Made by a program: the position numbers and the translations under genes. The notes below the pieces were generated by a model, which was not told where the DNA came from, did no database searches, and saw only the letters and a list, made by a program, of their open reading frames with translations. From Armatimonadota bacterium (GTDB taxonomy: Bacteria > Armatimonadota > Zipacnadia > JAUWAU01), in NCBI GenBank assembly GCA_030601885.1, contig JAUWAU010000026.1, positions 23,602 through 87,601 of the forward strand: a stretch of 64,000 bases of DNA, written 5' to 3'. Numbering within the stretch: the stretch's first letter is position 1; each line of letters begins with the position of its first letter. Positions 7,948 to 15,814 of this stretch are shown here, piece after piece.

Positions 7948-9579
7948 ATGAGACGACTCGCCGTTCCGCTGATCCTCGTTGCGCTCGCGGTAGCCCTCCT
8001 CTTCGTCCTGCGCGAGCGCAAGCGCCAGTTCATCGCCCCCCAGATCTCCCTGCTGCAGTCCGAGGACCCCACGAAATCTGAGGCGGCGCGGAATGTCCTC
8101 CAGCGTATCGGCCACTCCGCCGTGCGCCCGGTTTGTGCGTTGCTGGACAACCCGGAGGCACGGGTGCAGCGCATCGCCGCGCTCACCCTCGCGAACATCG
8201 GCGACCCCGCAGCCGCCGGGCCTTTGATGGAAGCGGCGAAGCGCGGCGGCTTTGCTGCAGCGGACGCGCTGAAGGCCATGAAACATCCCCAATCCTCAGA
8301 GGCTCGCGCGTGGGCGTACTGCTGGCTCGCCGAGAGGAAGCTCGAGGAGCTCCACGCTGGCCTTCCCGTGGGTGGCCGGCCCGAGCGACTCCCCGCCGTC
8401 CGCTGGCACGTCTCGCATATCTACCGGCCCTTTGACGGCGCCACCGCGATCATCCAGAAGGAGCCCGAGGCCCGGTACTGCCCCGAGTACCGCGATTGGA
8501 CCTGGACCGTGCAGGAGCCTAACCGGGCCGACGCCTGGTGCGGGCTGGCTGAGCAGTACGGTCCATTGCCGGAGGGGTACATCGGCCGGGCGCGCGTGTA
8601 CGAGTTGTGCGGGGACTATGGCACGGCATCCCATTACTACAAGCGGGCACTGGAACTCGCGCCGACCAACGAGGCAGCGCGCAGCGCGGAGGCACAGGTG
8701 GAGCAGCTCTTAAGGCTCGTCCGGCAGATGCGGCCGCTGCTCCCCGAGGGATACGTGACCGAGCGTGTCCTCACACACCCAACCTGGACCCACGGCGATG
8801 CGACGTACTACATCGCCGTCGCGACCCTCCACCAGACGAGACTTGACCTGGGCAGCTCGGTGCCGAAGCTCGTTCTGTTCAAGCATGGCGGAGGCCCGAT
8901 GGAGTTACTCGACACGGTGTCCGTCTTCAGTGCGCGAGAGGAGGCCTCCGCCTGGAAGACGGTCTGGCCCCCGCCCCCCGGCGCCTGCGTGGGCGTCGTG
9001 CCCCCGGGCACGGACGGCGAGCGCGCCATGGTTGCCGCCGTAAGGGCCCTCGCCTCGGAGTCACGCTGGCCCCGCTGGCGCGGCCGCTACGAGGTGATCC
9101 TGTACGCCCTGGAGCCGGGAGCCTTGGTCAGGGAGTTGCGGGTCCCGTCCGCCGCCATGCCCTGGGTCACCGACATAGACGACGACGGCGACGCGGAGAT
9201 CATCACATGGCACTCCCCCCTGGCGGCGTGGCCTGTCGTCCAGACACTGGTCGATGGCCGGTACGAAACGCGCACCGAGCAGTTCCCATCGGTGTTCGAA
9301 GGAGTCCCATCCGTGCTCGAGAACTTCGAGCCGGGGGAGGATGTGGCCGACCCGAATCTCCCCGACTACGCCGGGCGTGCGTACGAGATCCTTGGACAGA
9401 GGGCGCTCGCCATCGAGGCCTACCGCCGCGCAGAGCGCAAGTACCGCGAACGCGCCGATCAGCTTGCCGCCAAGGGACAGGAGTGGTCCGCGCGTGACCA
9501 TCGCCAAGGGGCGGCGGCCGCGAGAGACCGCCGCCTCCGCCTCGAGGCCGCCCAATGCGACTCCTCAACACCCCAATAG
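7948..9579 (+). CDS. Membrane-anchored HEAT/TPR protein, paralogue 2
   Basis: A clear paralogue of the protein at 4201. It has the same 5-22 transmembrane helix, the same basic stretch after it (RERKRQF), near-identical HEAT motifs (AVRPVCALLDN, ALTLANIGDPAAAGPLMEAA), a TPR-like centre and the matching DIDDDGDAEII loop near 409. The length is 543 residues against 578. The start ATG 7948 aligns with the paralogue's start and shares the GACCTGGCA context; a strong Shine-Dalgarno is not obvious (GGTGGTGA). Both copies surround the phosphatase-like gene, so the unit may have arisen by duplication around it. The 138-base gap before it shows no clear signal. The function is unknown; a scaffolding or sensing role at the inner membrane is inferred. 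Confidence 0.75.
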   Translation: MRRLAVPLILVALAVALLFVLRERKRQFIAPQISLLQSEDPTKSEAARNVLQRIGHSAVRPVCALLDNPEARVQRIAALTLANIGDPAAAGPLMEAAKRGGFAAADALKAMKHPQSSEARAWAYCWLAERKLEELHAGLPVGGRPERLPAVRWHVSHIYRPFDGATAIIQKEPEARYCPEYRDWTWTVQEPNRADAWCGLAEQYGPLPEGYIGRARVYELCGDYGTASHYYKRALELAPTNEAARSAEAQVEQLLRLVRQMRPLLPEGYVTERVLTHPTWTHGDATYYIAVATLHQTRLDLGSSVPKLVLFKHGGGPMELLDTVSVFSAREEASAWKTVWPPPPGACVGVVPPGTDGERAMVAAVRALASESRWPRWRGRYEVILYALEPGALVRELRVPSAAMPWVTDIDDDGDAEIITWHSPLAAWPVVQTLVDGRYETRTEQFPSVFEGVPSVLENFEPGEDVADPNLPDYAGRAYEILGQRALAIEAYRRAERKYRERADQLAAKGQEWSARDHRQGAAAARDRRLRLEAAQCDSSTPQ

Positions 9580-9644
9580 CAATCGCCAGCCGCAATCTAG
9601 CGACTGGCGACCACAACTGATACCTGATAACTGACGACTCCACC

Positions 9645-10559
9645 TCAAGCCATCTCTATCGCCACGTCATCCGCCACGCCGCCCAGAATCGTATACGACG
9701 TCGGCACTTCCTGCAGGATGGAGCCGGGCACGTACTTGTTCACCGGCCCGTGGGCGACGAGCCGGGCGATGAAGCGCTGCCAGGCGATGCCGCCGCCGAC
9801 ATAGCCGTCGAGCCAGAAGCTGCGATACTTGGCGCCCACGATGTCCGCCGGCCCGATGGTGGCCGCTTTCGGCGGCACCCAGGACCAATCGCTGCCGAAC
9901 GAGTGCAGCGCGTTCTGCATGATGGTCATCGGGTGCAGCTCCACGATCCGCGCCCCGGCCTGCTTGTATTCCTCCATGCTGTCGAACTCATCCCCCAGGT
10001 GCGACTCCCAGAAGGCGATGTGGCCACACCAGCCGATGCCCCCGTAGCAGCAGTCGGCCCCGCCCATGTCGGCGATCATCTTCGAGTAGTCGTTCACGTT
10101 CCCCGTGTGGGGGAAGTGTATCTGCTCGAGCGGCGGCCGGAGCGCCTCGTCGATCTTCGCGAAGCAGTTCTCCATCATGGCCGTCTCGAAGGACCCCTCC
10201 CACTCCGGCGGCGCCGTGTTGCCGTCCTGGTCGGCGTACTCGTCCATGTTGAACGTGTGCACGTGCGCGCACGAGATGCCCAGCTCGTTGATCATCCGCG
10301 CCGCGATGCTGTACTGCGGCACCGGCCCCACGGGCAGGATAAACACGCACTGCTCCCCCGCCTCAGCCGCCCGCACGATCCGCCCGACGATATCGAGGGC
10401 GAACTCGGCGTAGAACTCCCCCAGATCCTCGATCACTCTGATCTTGAACTCCGGGTTCGGGTGCTTACAGATGTCCTCTTTCCTTATCGCCCGCACGCGC
10501 GCACACGCCTCGGCATCGCGGAACGAGATGAACTTCGACAGATCGTACTTGAACGCCAT
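9645..10559 (-). CDS. Glucosamine-6-phosphate deaminase/isomerase-like (NagB-like) protein
   Basis: The start ATG 10559 has GGGAGGG seven bases upstream and leaves 304 residues. The fold is recognised by FNMDEYADQ (104-112, the DEY loop of NagB) and GGIGWCGHIAFWE (173-185, with His180 at the catalytic position; NagB usually has GHIAFNEP). Family enzymes interconvert glucosamine-6-phosphate with fructose-6-phosphate and ammonia, or act as 6-phosphogluconolactonases. The altered active-site loop and long insertions suggest a divergent subfamily, so the exact reaction is uncertain. The gene converges with the HEAT/TPR paralogue. A short hairpin (CGCCAG with CTGGCG, about 9590-9612) lies in the gap and could slow transcription from either side. 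Confidence 0.75.
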   Translation of the reverse strand: MAFKYDLSKFISFRDAEACARVRAIRKEDICKHPNPEFKIRVIEDLGEFYAEFALDIVGRIVRAAEAGEQCVFILPVGPVPQYSIAARMINELGISCAHVHTFNMDEYADQDGNTAPPEWEGSFETAMMENCFAKIDEALRPPLEQIHFPHTGNVNDYSKMIADMGGADCCYGGIGWCGHIAFWESHLGDEFDSMEEYKQAGARIVELHPMTIMQNALHSFGSDWSWVPPKAATIGPADIVGAKYRSFWLDGYVGGGIAWQRFIARLVAHGPVNKYVPGSILQEVPTSYTILGGVADDVAIEMA

Positions 10560-10628
10560 TTCTCTACCCTCCCTGTGGCTCAGTCGCGCCTGACAGATTC
10601 CCGCCTCCTCCCAATTCACCTGCCCGCC

Positions 10629-10748
10629 TCAGCCATCAGCGCCAGCGTCCGGCGGGCTGACCCTGAGTAGGTTGCGTGGGTCGAGATGGAACGCGAAGAC
10701 CTCCTCGACCGGAGCGGGAATGTCAATGTGGCGCCGCAGCGTGAACAT
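10629..10748 (-). pseudogene. Remnant of an SRPBCC (START-like) family gene
   Basis: Reading from ATG 10748 on the minus strand gives 39 residues. The start, RRHIDIPAPVEEVFAFHLDP, is the typical first strand and helix of SRPBCC/polyketide-cyclase-like proteins. It then runs into a stop where the family normally continues for another 100 or more residues. Only the N-terminal piece is present, so this looks like a truncated relic rather than a functional small gene. The match is to my knowledge of the family; no alignment was run. Confidence 0.5.
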
Positions 10749-10899
10749 GCGCTGCCCTCAGTGTTTGCCCCGAGACATTTCCGTACTGCCCCCCGGCCGT
10801 CCTGCCAGCGATAATGCTCGCGTTGGTCGCCGGACTACCGGATGGGTGTGGGAGCGACGACAAATGGAGAACACGTACCAGGCGGATTGCCGAAAAGAC

Positions 10900-10928
10900 T
10901 TGACAGGTCATCTCTAAAAGACTATAAG
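10900..10928 (+). promoter_or_regulatory. Near-consensus sigma70-type promoter of the Phd/VapC pair
   Basis: TTGACA at 10900-10905, a 17-base spacer and TATAAG at 10923-10928. Transcription would begin about 7 bases downstream, at or next to the ATG at 10936. No Shine-Dalgarno lies before that ATG, which fits a leaderless or near-leaderless message. Confidence 0.75.
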
Positions 10929-10935
10929 CGTCACT

Positions 10936-11226
10936 ATGACGCAGGTAGCCATCTCAGAACTCAAAGCGAAGCTCAGCAGTTACCTCGACAAGGTCAAGGC
11001 CGGACAGGAGGTCGTCGTCACCGACCGCGGACGGCCCGTGGCCCGACTGGTCCCGTATGACGAGGGGCGCAAACGTGACCCCGACATTGAGCGTTTGGCA
11101 CGCGCGGGCCTCATCCGCCTCGGGCGGGGCAGGCTCCGCGACGAGCTCCTCCAGCCCTCACCCGTCAAGGATCCGGAGGGGAAGGTACGCCAGGCGCTAC
11201 TGGAGGAGCGGGAGGAGGGCCCGTGA
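10936..11226 (+). CDS. Antitoxin, Phd/YefM type
   Basis: The 96-residue product begins MTQVAISELKAKLSSYLDKV and continues GQEVVVTDRGRPVARLVPY, the classic Phd/YefM antitoxin fold that dimerises and binds operator DNA. The C-terminal part (about 55-96) is charged and would wrap the toxin. The stop overlaps the toxin's GTG start by four bases, so the two are translationally coupled. The partner is a PIN-domain toxin, so the pair is a VapBC-type module with a Phd-like antitoxin. Autoregulation by the complex at the promoter at 10900-10928 is expected from the family but not shown. Confidence 0.9.
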   Translation: MTQVAISELKAKLSSYLDKVKAGQEVVVTDRGRPVARLVPYDEGRKRDPDIERLARAGLIRLGRGRLRDELLQPSPVKDPEGKVRQALLEEREEGP

Positions 11227-11645
11227 GGTTCTGGGACGCATCAGCCATCGTTCCGCTGGTCGTCGCCGAGCCCGCGAGTGCGGTCCTGCGAGAATTGGCC
11301 GACGAGGATCCCACCGTGGTGATGTGGTGGGCGACATCGGTCGAAGCCCTATCAGGACTCTATCGACGGGTGCGCGCGGGCGAGCTGGATTCTGAAAGCC
11401 TCGACGCAGCTCGGGACCGTCTATGGGCGTTCCTCGAGGACGCGCACGTCGTGGCGCCGGGCGAGCCCCTGCGCGATCGCGCCCATCGGCTCCTCGCGGT
11501 GCACCCGCTGCGCGCGGCGGACGCACTACAGCTCGCCGCCGCCCTTGTGTGGGCCGAGGAGCGGCCCACCGGCCTCGAGCTCGTCACGTCCGACGATCGC
11601 CTGCGCGACGCAGCATCTCGCGAGGGCTTCCGCGTCCTGCCGTGA
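11223..11645 (+). CDS. PIN-domain toxin, VapC type
   Basis: The product is 140 residues from GTG 11223, overlapping the antitoxin stop as GTGA. The PIN-domain acidic residues are all present: Asp5 in MRFWDASAIVPL, Glu41 in SVEALSG, Asp100 in RAADALQLA and Asp124/125 in VTSDDRL. By family it is a magnesium-dependent endoribonuclease that cuts tRNA, rRNA or mRNA and stops growth when not held by its antitoxin. The length is normal for VapC. The target RNA cannot be predicted from sequence. Confidence 0.92.
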   Translation: MRFWDASAIVPLVVAEPASAVLRELADEDPTVVMWWATSVEALSGLYRRVRAGELDSESLDAARDRLWAFLEDAHVVAPGEPLRDRAHRLLAVHPLRAADALQLAAALVWAEERPTGLELVTSDDRLRDAASREGFRVLP

Positions 11646-11697
11646 GGTCTGCAATCTGCCTGCGAGAGGTAGTGTACGCCCCCTGCGGGACACGCCG

Positions 11698-11726
11698 TTG
11701 ACGCCGCAGGAGCGCTCTGGTATACT
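11698..11726 (+). promoter_or_regulatory. Sigma70-type promoter of rpsR
   Basis: TTGACG at 11698-11703, a spacer of exactly 17 bases and TATACT at 11721-11726. The expected start near 11733 leaves a leader of about 84 bases before the GTG at 11817. It begins about 50 bases after the vapC stop, so rpsR is probably transcribed on its own. Confidence 0.7.
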
Positions 11727-11816
11727 TCGAGCCCTACGATATCGAGCTCGACAGGCGCCGGCGGGGAAGTGGGTCGTGCACAGGCGCCGAGACTGAGAGC
11801 AAAAAGCGAGGCGATT

Positions 11817-12098
11817 GTGTTGCCGAGGGCGTATCGGGGAGGGCCGCGTCGCTATGGCCGCCGCGACGGGAGGGGCAGACGCCGCCGACGGAAGGTCTGC
11901 GAATTCTGCGCGCGGCGGGGCCGGCAGCCCCAGATCATTGACTACAAGCATGCAGACACGCTGCGCAGGTTCCTGGATGAGCGGTCGCGCATCCAGAAGG
12001 CGCGCAAGATGGGCACTTGTCGGAAACATCAACGCAAGCTTGGCCGAGCCATCAAGCGGGCACGGGAAATCGCGCTCCTGCCGTTCACGGAAGATTAG
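11817..12098 (+). CDS. rpsR: Small ribosomal subunit protein bS18, zinc-binding form
   Basis: The 93-residue product contains KVCEFCARRGRQPQIIDYKH, RFLDERSRIQKARKMGTCRK and HQRKLGRAIKRAREIALLPF, unmistakable bS18. The pair CxxC plus a later CxxH marks the zinc-binding C+ form. The start GTG 11817 is chosen for GAGG 5-8 bases upstream; an in-frame GTG at 11769 would add 16 residues not expected in the family. rpsR normally lies in the rpsF-ssb-rpsR-rplI operon. Here it stands alone between a toxin-antitoxin pair and hemB, behind its own promoter at 11698-11726. This copy could be the only one, or a paralogue of a C- form elsewhere. Confidence 0.95.
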   Translation: MLPRAYRGGPRRYGRRDGRGRRRRRKVCEFCARRGRQPQIIDYKHADTLRRFLDERSRIQKARKMGTCRKHQRKLGRAIKRAREIALLPFTED

Positions 12099-12255
12099 TC
12101 TCGCGCCGCGTGCGGGTCGATGTGATGTTGGCCGTGTGGCGATGGACGCGTTGAGCCACCAGGCTACGGCGTCCTGCGGTGTCCGCCGGGGATGACGGAC
12201 TGGGCAAGCCGGGTGACGGGCCTGCGCGCGAATTGGCGACGATGGAGCGACACAA

Positions 12256-12279
12256 CAGCCTCGCCCTCGGGCGAGGCTG
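12256..12279. repeat. Strong intergenic hairpin upstream of hemB
   Basis: CAGCCTCGCCC, a TC loop and GGGCGAGGCTG form an uninterrupted 11-base-pair stem in the gap between rpsR and hemB. It is not followed by a T tract on either strand, so it is not a classical terminator. It could still protect the 3' end of the rpsR message. Confidence 0.5.
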
Positions 12280-12327
12280 CTTGGCTGGGCGGGGGACACA
12301 GTGCCAATGCAGGAGGAGGGTAGGCAC

Positions 12328-13308
12328 ATGGCGTTCCCAACGGTACGAGCAAGGCGCCTGCGTACCAGCGGACTACTCAGGGGCCTCGTGGCCGAGACGC
12401 AACTCTCGGTGGCCGACCTGGTGTATCCGCTGTTCGTCGTGCCCGGGACGGGCGTGCGGGAGGAGATAGAGTCAATGCCGGGCAACTTCCACCTCTCGGT
12501 GGATGCCTTGGTCGAGGAGGCCAAACGCGTGTCGGAGCTCGGCATACCCGCGGTGCTGCTGTTCGGCATTCCCGAGGCGAAGGACGAGGTGGGCTCCGGA
12601 GCATATGCGCCAGACGGAATTGTGCAGCGAGCCGTCCGGGCCATCAAGACCGCCGGCATCTCCCTGCTGGTGGTGTGCGATGTGTGCCTGTGCGAGTACA
12701 CGAGCCATGGGCACTGTGGCATCGTCCGGGACGGCACCGTGGAGAATGACGCGACCCTCGAGCTGCTGGCGAAGACCGCTGTTTCTCAGGCCGCGGCGGG
12801 AGCGGACATCGTGGCACCCTCCGACATGATGGACGGTCGTGTGGCGGCGCTCCGCTCGGCGCTGGACGCGGAGGGGAAGCACGAGGTGGCAATCATGTCG
12901 TACGCCGCCAAATACGCTTCCGCCTTCTACGGGCCATTCCGCGAGGCGGCCGACTCCACGCCTCAGTTCGGCGACCGCAGAGCCTATCAGATGGATCCGT
13001 CCAATGTCCGCGAAGCGCTCAAGGAGATAGAGCTGGACGTGGAAGAGGGCGCCGACATCGTCATGATCAAACCGGCCCTGGCGTACCTCGACGTCATTGC
13101 CAAGGCCCGCGAGGCGTTCAACGTGCCACTGGCGTGCTACAACGTCAGCGGGGAATACGCCATGGTAAAGGCGGCCGCGCGCGCCGGATGGGTCGAGGAA
13201 CGCCGCATTGCCCTCGAGATGCTCACGGCCATGAAGCGGGCGGGAGCCGACATCATCATCACGTACTTCGCGAAAGACGTATCTGATTGGCTTTCCTGTC
13301 GAGAGTAG
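12328..13308 (+). CDS. hemB: Porphobilinogen synthase (5-aminolevulinate dehydratase)
   Basis: The protein condenses two 5-aminolevulinate molecules into porphobilinogen, the first common step of tetrapyrrole synthesis. It is 326 residues from ATG 12328 after GGAGGAGGG. The zinc-binding cysteine cluster CDVCLCEYTSHGHCG lies at 117-131. The two active-site lysines are seen at K195 (SYAAKYASAFYGPFR) and K248 (MIKPALAYLD). The length and motifs match the zinc-dependent bacterial type. The ahbA-like and ahbB-like genes follow in the same direction about 70 bases downstream, so the three probably form one tetrapyrrole operon. Confidence 0.97.
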   Translation: MAFPTVRARRLRTSGLLRGLVAETQLSVADLVYPLFVVPGTGVREEIESMPGNFHLSVDALVEEAKRVSELGIPAVLLFGIPEAKDEVGSGAYAPDGIVQRAVRAIKTAGISLLVVCDVCLCEYTSHGHCGIVRDGTVENDATLELLAKTAVSQAAAGADIVAPSDMMDGRVAALRSALDAEGKHEVAIMSYAAKYASAFYGPFREAADSTPQFGDRRAYQMDPSNVREALKEIELDVEEGADIVMIKPALAYLDVIAKAREAFNVPLACYNVSGEYAMVKAAARAGWVEERRIALEMLTAMKRAGADIIITYFAKDVSDWLSCRE

Positions 13309-13377
13309 CCGGATATGTGTCGTTTGCCGCCGCCTGCCACGTAGCGCCGCAGCCACCACTGGGAGATGACGTGCCGC

Positions 13378-13851
13378 ATGGGCGTGCATCCGGACGCTAC
13401 AGACACGCACATCCTGGACCTGCTCCAGGGACAGTTGCCGGTCGCGGCGCGGCCGTACGCCCGCGCCGCAAAGCAGCTCGGGATCAGCGAAGGCGAGCTG
13501 CTGCGCCGGCTGCGAGCCCTGCGACGCGCGGGCCTCATCCGGCGTATCGGCGCGACCTTCGAGCCTCGAAAGCTCGGCTATGTGAGTACGCTCGTGGCCT
13601 GCCGTGTGCCCCCGGAGAAGGTGGACGAGTTCGGAGCGATCGTGAACGCGTATGACGAAGTGACGCACAACTACGAGCGGGAGCACGAATACAACGTCTG
13701 GTTCACGCTGATAGCGCCCTCAGAAGAGCGCATCGTCGAGATCCTGGCCCAGATACGGTCGAGGAGCGGCATCAAGGAGTGCTACACTGCGCCGCAAGAG
13801 CGTCGCTACAAGATCGATGCGCGCTTCGGGGTGGCGTCGGAGCGATCGTAA
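13378..13851 (+). CDS. ahbA: Siroheme decarboxylase subunit, AhbA/NirD-like (Lrp/AsnC fold)
   Basis: The 157-residue protein has an N-terminal winged-helix segment (LLRRLRALRRAGLIRRIGAT) and an Lrp-type alpha/beta domain with EPRKLGYVSTLVAC and VTHNYEREHEYNVWFTL (about 95-111). These are signatures of AhbA/AhbB/NirDLGH proteins rather than of true Lrp regulators. Together with its partner it would decarboxylate siroheme to didecarboxysiroheme. The start ATG 13378 suits GGGAG at 13361-13365; ATG 13366 is also possible. The stop overlaps the next gene's ATG by one base (TAATG), showing tight coupling. The A versus B assignment rests on the HNY motif and is less certain than the family. A heme d1 role is a possible alternative. 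Confidence 0.8.
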   Translation: MGVHPDATDTHILDLLQGQLPVAARPYARAAKQLGISEGELLRRLRALRRAGLIRRIGATFEPRKLGYVSTLVACRVPPEKVDEFGAIVNAYDEVTHNYEREHEYNVWFTLIAPSEERIVEILAQIRSRSGIKECYTAPQERRYKIDARFGVASERS

Positions 13852-14429
13852 TGGAACTCGGGGACGAGCAGATCGCCGCAATCCGTGCCCTGCAGACAGA
13901 CCTGCCCATTTCGTCGCAGCCCTTTGCCGCGGCGGCCGGAGCTGCGGGCCTGACGGAGGAGCAATTGGTGCGCGCCGTGCGCCGACTCGTGGATGCCGGC
14001 GTTATTCGCCGCTTTGGCGTCGTGCTTCGCCACGTAGCCGCCGGGGCACGCGCGAACGCCATGGTGCTGTGGCGCGTGCCCGATGAGCGCTGGGACGAAG
14101 TGGGTGAGCAGATGGCGCAGCACCCTGAGGTCTCGCACTGTTATCGCCGAGCCACTCTACCAGGCTTGGACTACACGCACTACACCATGGTGCACGGGAA
14201 CACACGAGAGACGTGCCAACGGACTATCGAGCGGATCGCGGCGGACACGGACATTCACGAGTACATCGTGCTTTGGACGAAGCGCGAGCTGAAACGCAGC
14301 AGTCCGCGTTACCTGTGCAAGCCGCTGCACGCCATGTCGAACGGCGACATCGGACTCGGCGAGCGCGGGACACAAGGGACCGAGAATGGCGGAGAAGCTT
14401 CAGGACCGACCGGGACCGTGACGGCGTAG
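13851..14429 (+). CDS. ahbB: Siroheme decarboxylase subunit, AhbB/NirL-like (Lrp/AsnC fold)
   Basis: This is the second subunit, 192 residues, starting at an ATG that shares its A with the preceding stop. It repeats the fold: helix-turn-helix DAGVIRRFGVVLRH, then ANAMVLWRVPDERWDEVGEQ, the diagnostic VSHCYRR (94-100) and TMVHGNTRETC. VSHCY plus a MVHG-like motif is typical of the AhbB/NirD group. About 40 C-terminal residues (after the YLCKPLHAMSNGD stretch) are polar and not part of the domain. The proteins next in the pathway, the radical SAM enzymes AhbC and AhbD, are not in this window. Confidence 0.8.
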   Translation: MELGDEQIAAIRALQTDLPISSQPFAAAAGAAGLTEEQLVRAVRRLVDAGVIRRFGVVLRHVAAGARANAMVLWRVPDERWDEVGEQMAQHPEVSHCYRRATLPGLDYTHYTMVHGNTRETCQRTIERIAADTDIHEYIVLWTKRELKRSSPRYLCKPLHAMSNGDIGLGERGTQGTENGGEASGPTGTVTA

Positions 14430-14460
14430 GCTGTAGAGTCACAAGCGAGGGATGGCCGGG

Positions 14461-14742
14461 TCACCGGCCGAGCAGCCGGCGGGCGATAGCTGCGGGTGTG
14501 GGAGCGAAGGTCCCGCGCCGTATGCGCTCTCTGATACCGCGCACCTTCTGGTGACGAATTGCCGACTGCGCGTCGATGGCCCGTGAGGCTGCTGCGACCA
14601 GGTCAGCGTATGTGACCCGGAAGTCCTTCATAGTGCTGGGGACGGCCAAGGGATGTTTTGCAGCAGCCGAAGGGCGTTCAGTCGAGGGCTGGTGGACACC
14701 TCGGCGGGTTGCCAGAGGTGTCGTCGCGTCGGTGGGCATCAT
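14461..14742 (-). CDS. FlgM-like (anti-sigma-28 type) small protein
   Basis: The protein is 93 residues with ATG 14742 preceded by GGGGAG at good spacing, the usual FlgM length. The C-terminal 40 residues (AIRHQKVRGIRERIRRGTF, then APTPAAIARRLL) follow the FlgM pattern of an I-R-x-x-I helix, a G-T/Y-F/Y turn and an A-x-x-L-L helix. FlgM binds FliA (sigma-28) and holds it until it is exported. The N-terminal half is variable and matches nothing I know. No flagellar gene is in the window. A frameshifted paralogue lies at 15088-15370. The assignment rests on motif pattern alone. Confidence 0.5.
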   Translation of the reverse strand: MMPTDATTPLATRRGVHQPSTERPSAAAKHPLAVPSTMKDFRVTYADLVAAASRAIDAQSAIRHQKVRGIRERIRRGTFAPTPAAIARRLLGR

Positions 14743-15087
14743 CTAGCGCTCCCCAGAGCGTAACGCTCTTCATATTTGGACGCAAATCTGCCATCATAAC
14801 TTTAACTGCCCGGCACTGTGTCCACGTCGAACCCGATAAGCTGTACTTAGTTGGACATCAGTGCTGCCAACTTCCATATCGGCCCCCGACCGTTCAGCCT
14901 TAAGCCCAAATCGGTGGTCCATCGTACAGAACGAGGACGTCGTCGCCGGGGCGCTGTCCTGGTGGGCCCATCGTCAGGAGTCCGAGCCCCCCAGTCGCCG
15001 GGTAGCCCTCGCTCTGAAGCCGTGCACGTGACACTGGCCAAGAGGGGTGGCAACCCGGCATGGCAGGTCGAGGCGTGGGGGCCAGCC
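14743..15087. other. Gap with a palindrome but no supported gene
   Basis: About 345 bases between the two FlgM-like copies. The perfect inverted repeat AGAGCGTAACGCTCT lies at about 14755-14770 beside the start of the first copy. The frames crossing the gap have no recognisable protein similarity. Confidence 0.4.
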
Positions 15088-15370
15088 TCAGGACCCAATG
15101 AGCCGGCGGGCGATGGCGGCGGCAGTAGGCGCGTATTCCCCGCTCCGTATGCGCTCTCTGATGCCGAGGCCCCTGGCGCGTACGAATGGCTGGCCGCGCT
15201 TCAAGTGCCTTCAGTGTCGCAGCAACGATATGCGCATGCGCGCGCTTCCTGCATCCCTTCGCAGTGCGGCTGACCAAAGTCTGAGAAGAAACCAGGCCGG
15301 CGCTCTCCCGCGCGGCATCCGGGGTGACGCTATTGGCCTGTGATAAGACTGCCGCAGTAGAGCTTTTCAT
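15088..15370 (-). pseudogene. Second FlgM-like copy with a one-base frameshift
   Basis: Read from ATG 15370 on the minus strand, the frame ends in HIVAATLKALEARPAIRT and then loses register. One base over, the protein resumes as ARGLGIRERIRSGEY and APTAAAIARRLIGS before a stop at 15088. Both halves align with the intact copy at 14461-14742 (DLVAAASRAIDAQSAIRHQ and GIRERIRRGTFAPTPAAIA). The span is 283 bases, so removing one base gives 93 codons plus a stop, the same length as the intact paralogue. It is therefore a single-frameshift pseudogene, or an assembly or sequencing error in a real gene. Confidence 0.55.
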
Positions 15371-15718
15371 TTCCTTATGTGAATATTCAGGGCCAATGTT
15401 TAGCATTGCTGTACACGCTCTCGCGATGTATACGTGCAGTTCGAAGGCTGCGATGGCCGTCTTGGAGCATTCCCGTGAATCCTATATCGGCATGCGACGA
15501 TGGATTCTTTAGCATTAGTTGCATCTGTATAGTGGGTATAGATACTTCCTCGCCGGCCGTGGGACCAGTCGGCGCCCACTACTACGAAGCTACGTGCGTC
15601 GCGGCATCTGTGCGAACTCTCGCCAGCCGAGCGAGGGGCACTCGACGTCGCCGGAGCGCCGGCTCAGCCGCCGTTTCCGTGGGCAGAAGAGAGAACTATT
15701 TGGCTGCAGTCAGTCGGC

Positions 15719-15747
15719 TTGACAGGCGATATCGTCCAGGCTATCAT
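15719..15747 (+). promoter_or_regulatory. Predicted promoter of the L,D-transpeptidase
   Basis: TTGACA at 15719-15724, a spacer of 17 bases and TATCAT at 15742-15747. Transcription would start near 15754, leaving a leader of about 220 bases before the GTG at 15975. The hairpin at 15823-15844 falls inside this leader. Confidence 0.6.
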
Positions 15748-15814
15748 CTCTGCGCAAGCTGGACCGGCGGAGGCTGCATGCACCTTGGCATCCAGTGCTC
15801 CCAGGGCTCAGGCG

